Origin: Pedobacter sp.
GTDB taxonomy: Bacteria > Bacteroidota > Bacteroidia > Sphingobacteriales > Sphingobacteriaceae
DNA: 5,315 nt
Direction: 5' to 3'
Assembly (NCBI GenBank): GCA_030149995.1
Contig: JASLGV010000539.1
Coordinates: forward strand, 1-5,315
Numbering within the stretch: position 1 is the stretch's first letter; each line of letters starts with the position of its first letter. Made by a program: the position numbers and the translations under genes. Shown here in pieces: positions 4,599 to 5,315 of the stretch. Below the pieces are notes generated by a model. It had not been told where the DNA came from, searched no databases, and was given only the letters and a program-made list of their open reading frames with translations.

Positions 4599-5315
4599 TT
4601 AGCTTTTCAGATAATCTTCGTCGCTAACATTCATATCGTCTTGTATAAATGTGCGGGTTTTTGCCAGTAATTTATCAAACAATCCCGTACCACGTTTTTC
4701 TTTTTCTTTAGGTGCTTTTGCCTTATCAACAAACACGCCTGGTTGCTTCATTTCTTCAATCAGCTCTTCTGCTTTTTGGATACCTTTTATCAGCAAACCA
4801 ACACTGGTTGCGTACATCGGGCTTTTCAAATCGTCGTAAATGGTTTTCGGCATATCTTCATATTTAGATAAATGCTCGTTCGGGTAACCAATGCGGCAAT
4901 CTAAACCGGTTACATATTCTACCAACTGGCTCAGGTGTTTCAATAAAGCACCACCGCCGGTAATTACGATACCACCAATCAGTTTCTTTTCGTAACCAGA
5001 CGATTTGATTTCGTAGTATACATGTTCGATTATTTCTTCCATACGGGCCTGAATAACATAAGCCAGGTTTTTAACCGAAATTTCTTTCGGCTCGCGGCCT
5101 CTTAATCCAGGTACACATATAATTTCATTCTCTTTATTCTCTTCTGCCAGCGCCGAACCAAAACGGGTTTTAAGCAACTCAGCCTGATTACGCATAACTG
5201 AACAGCCTTCCCTGATATCTTCGGTTACACTGTTACCGCCAAATGGAATAACGGCTGTATGTCTGATGATCCCTTCATGAAAAATAGCAATATTGGTGGT
5301 GGTACAACCGATATT
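4599..5315 (-). CDS. ftsA: Cell division protein FtsA, C-terminal part (5' end outside window)
   Basis: FtsA is the actin-like ATPase that anchors FtsZ filaments to the inner membrane. About 238 residues are visible, just over half the usual length; the frame is open to the right edge and the ATG at 5195 is internal. Seen, numbering visible residues: a phosphate-binding segment N-I-G-C-T-T-T-N-I (1-9), IIRHTAVIPFGGN (16-28), VPGLRGREPKEISVKNL (about 68-84), the adenosine-side motif GIVITGGGALLKHL (115-128), and SPMYATSVGLL near 165-175. The tail holds a Lys/Glu-rich linker and GLFDKLLAKTRTFIQDD (about 201-217), an amphipathic helix in the place of the membrane-targeting sequence. The odd feature is the phosphate motif, normally D-I-G-G-G-T-T-D-I; here Asp, two Gly and the last Asp are changed, although the rest is well conserved. 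The gene ends at TAA 4601-4599, followed by the 130-bp spacer to ftsZ with no terminator, so the two are probably cotranscribed. Confidence 0.95.
   Translation of the reverse strand, partial: NIGCTTTNIAIFHEGIIRHTAVIPFGGNSVTEDIREGCSVMRNQAELLKTRFGSALAEENKENEIICVPGLRGREPKEISVKNLAYVIQARMEEIIEHVYYEIKSSGYEKKLIGGIVITGGGALLKHLSQLVEYVTGLDCRIGYPNEHLSKYEDMPKTIYDDLKSPMYATSVGLLIKGIQKAEELIEEMKQPGVFVDKAKAPKEKEKRGTGLFDKLLAKTRTFIQDDMNVSDEDYLKS

Noticed and set aside
1..5315. CRISPR arrays, insertion sequences, tRNA or rRNA genes, phage or toxin-antitoxin genes
   Set aside because: I looked for direct repeats with regular spacing, terminal repeats with transposase motifs, and conserved RNA gene sequences, and saw none. 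All larger frames are accounted for by housekeeping genes.

Overview
This looks like a chromosomal housekeeping segment from a member of the Bacteroidota, most likely the Sphingobacteriaceae (Pedobacter/Mucilaginibacter-like). That placement is my judgement from recognised protein sequences, not from a database search. It rests on an FtsZ with a long C-terminal extension ending in NSFLHDNVD, a short histone H1-like protein, a serine-palmitoyltransferase-type enzyme, AT-rich spacers, gene starts mostly without Shine-Dalgarno sequences, and one promoter matching the Bacteroidota pattern (TTG, 20 nt, TAnnTTTG).

Left part (1-1198): the 3' part of dapA (lysine/diaminopimelate pathway) runs rightward and ends at a strong terminator. 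After a 128-bp spacer containing an inverted repeat comes a small lipoprotein gene with BamE/SmpA-like features. A 14-bp bidirectional terminator separates it from a convergent 58-codon gene for a histone H1/Hc1-like protein, which has an unusually clear Shine-Dalgarno sequence.

Right part (1384-5315): everything is on the minus strand. In transcription order these are ftsA (its 5' part lies beyond the window), ftsZ, and a separately promoted PLP-dependent alpha-oxoamine synthase. ftsZ and the synthase each end in their own terminator. FtsA is the actin-like membrane tether and FtsZ the tubulin-like ring former, so this is the distal end of a division and cell-wall cluster. DapA supplies the diaminopimelate used in peptidoglycan, but lies on the other strand in a separate unit.

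I see no mobile element, CRISPR array, tRNA or rRNA, and no clear sign of a wholly new system. Two sites deserve attention. The 130-bp ftsA-ftsZ spacer holds three identical DnaA-box-like 9-mers nested in two overlapping, mutually exclusive inverted repeats. At the right edge, the FtsA phosphate-binding motif reads N-I-G-C-T-T-T-N-I on the coding strand, while the opposite strand of the same quasi-palindromic 27 bp reads the family consensus I-G-G-G-T-T-D-I. That is the pattern expected of a micro-inversion or template-switch event.
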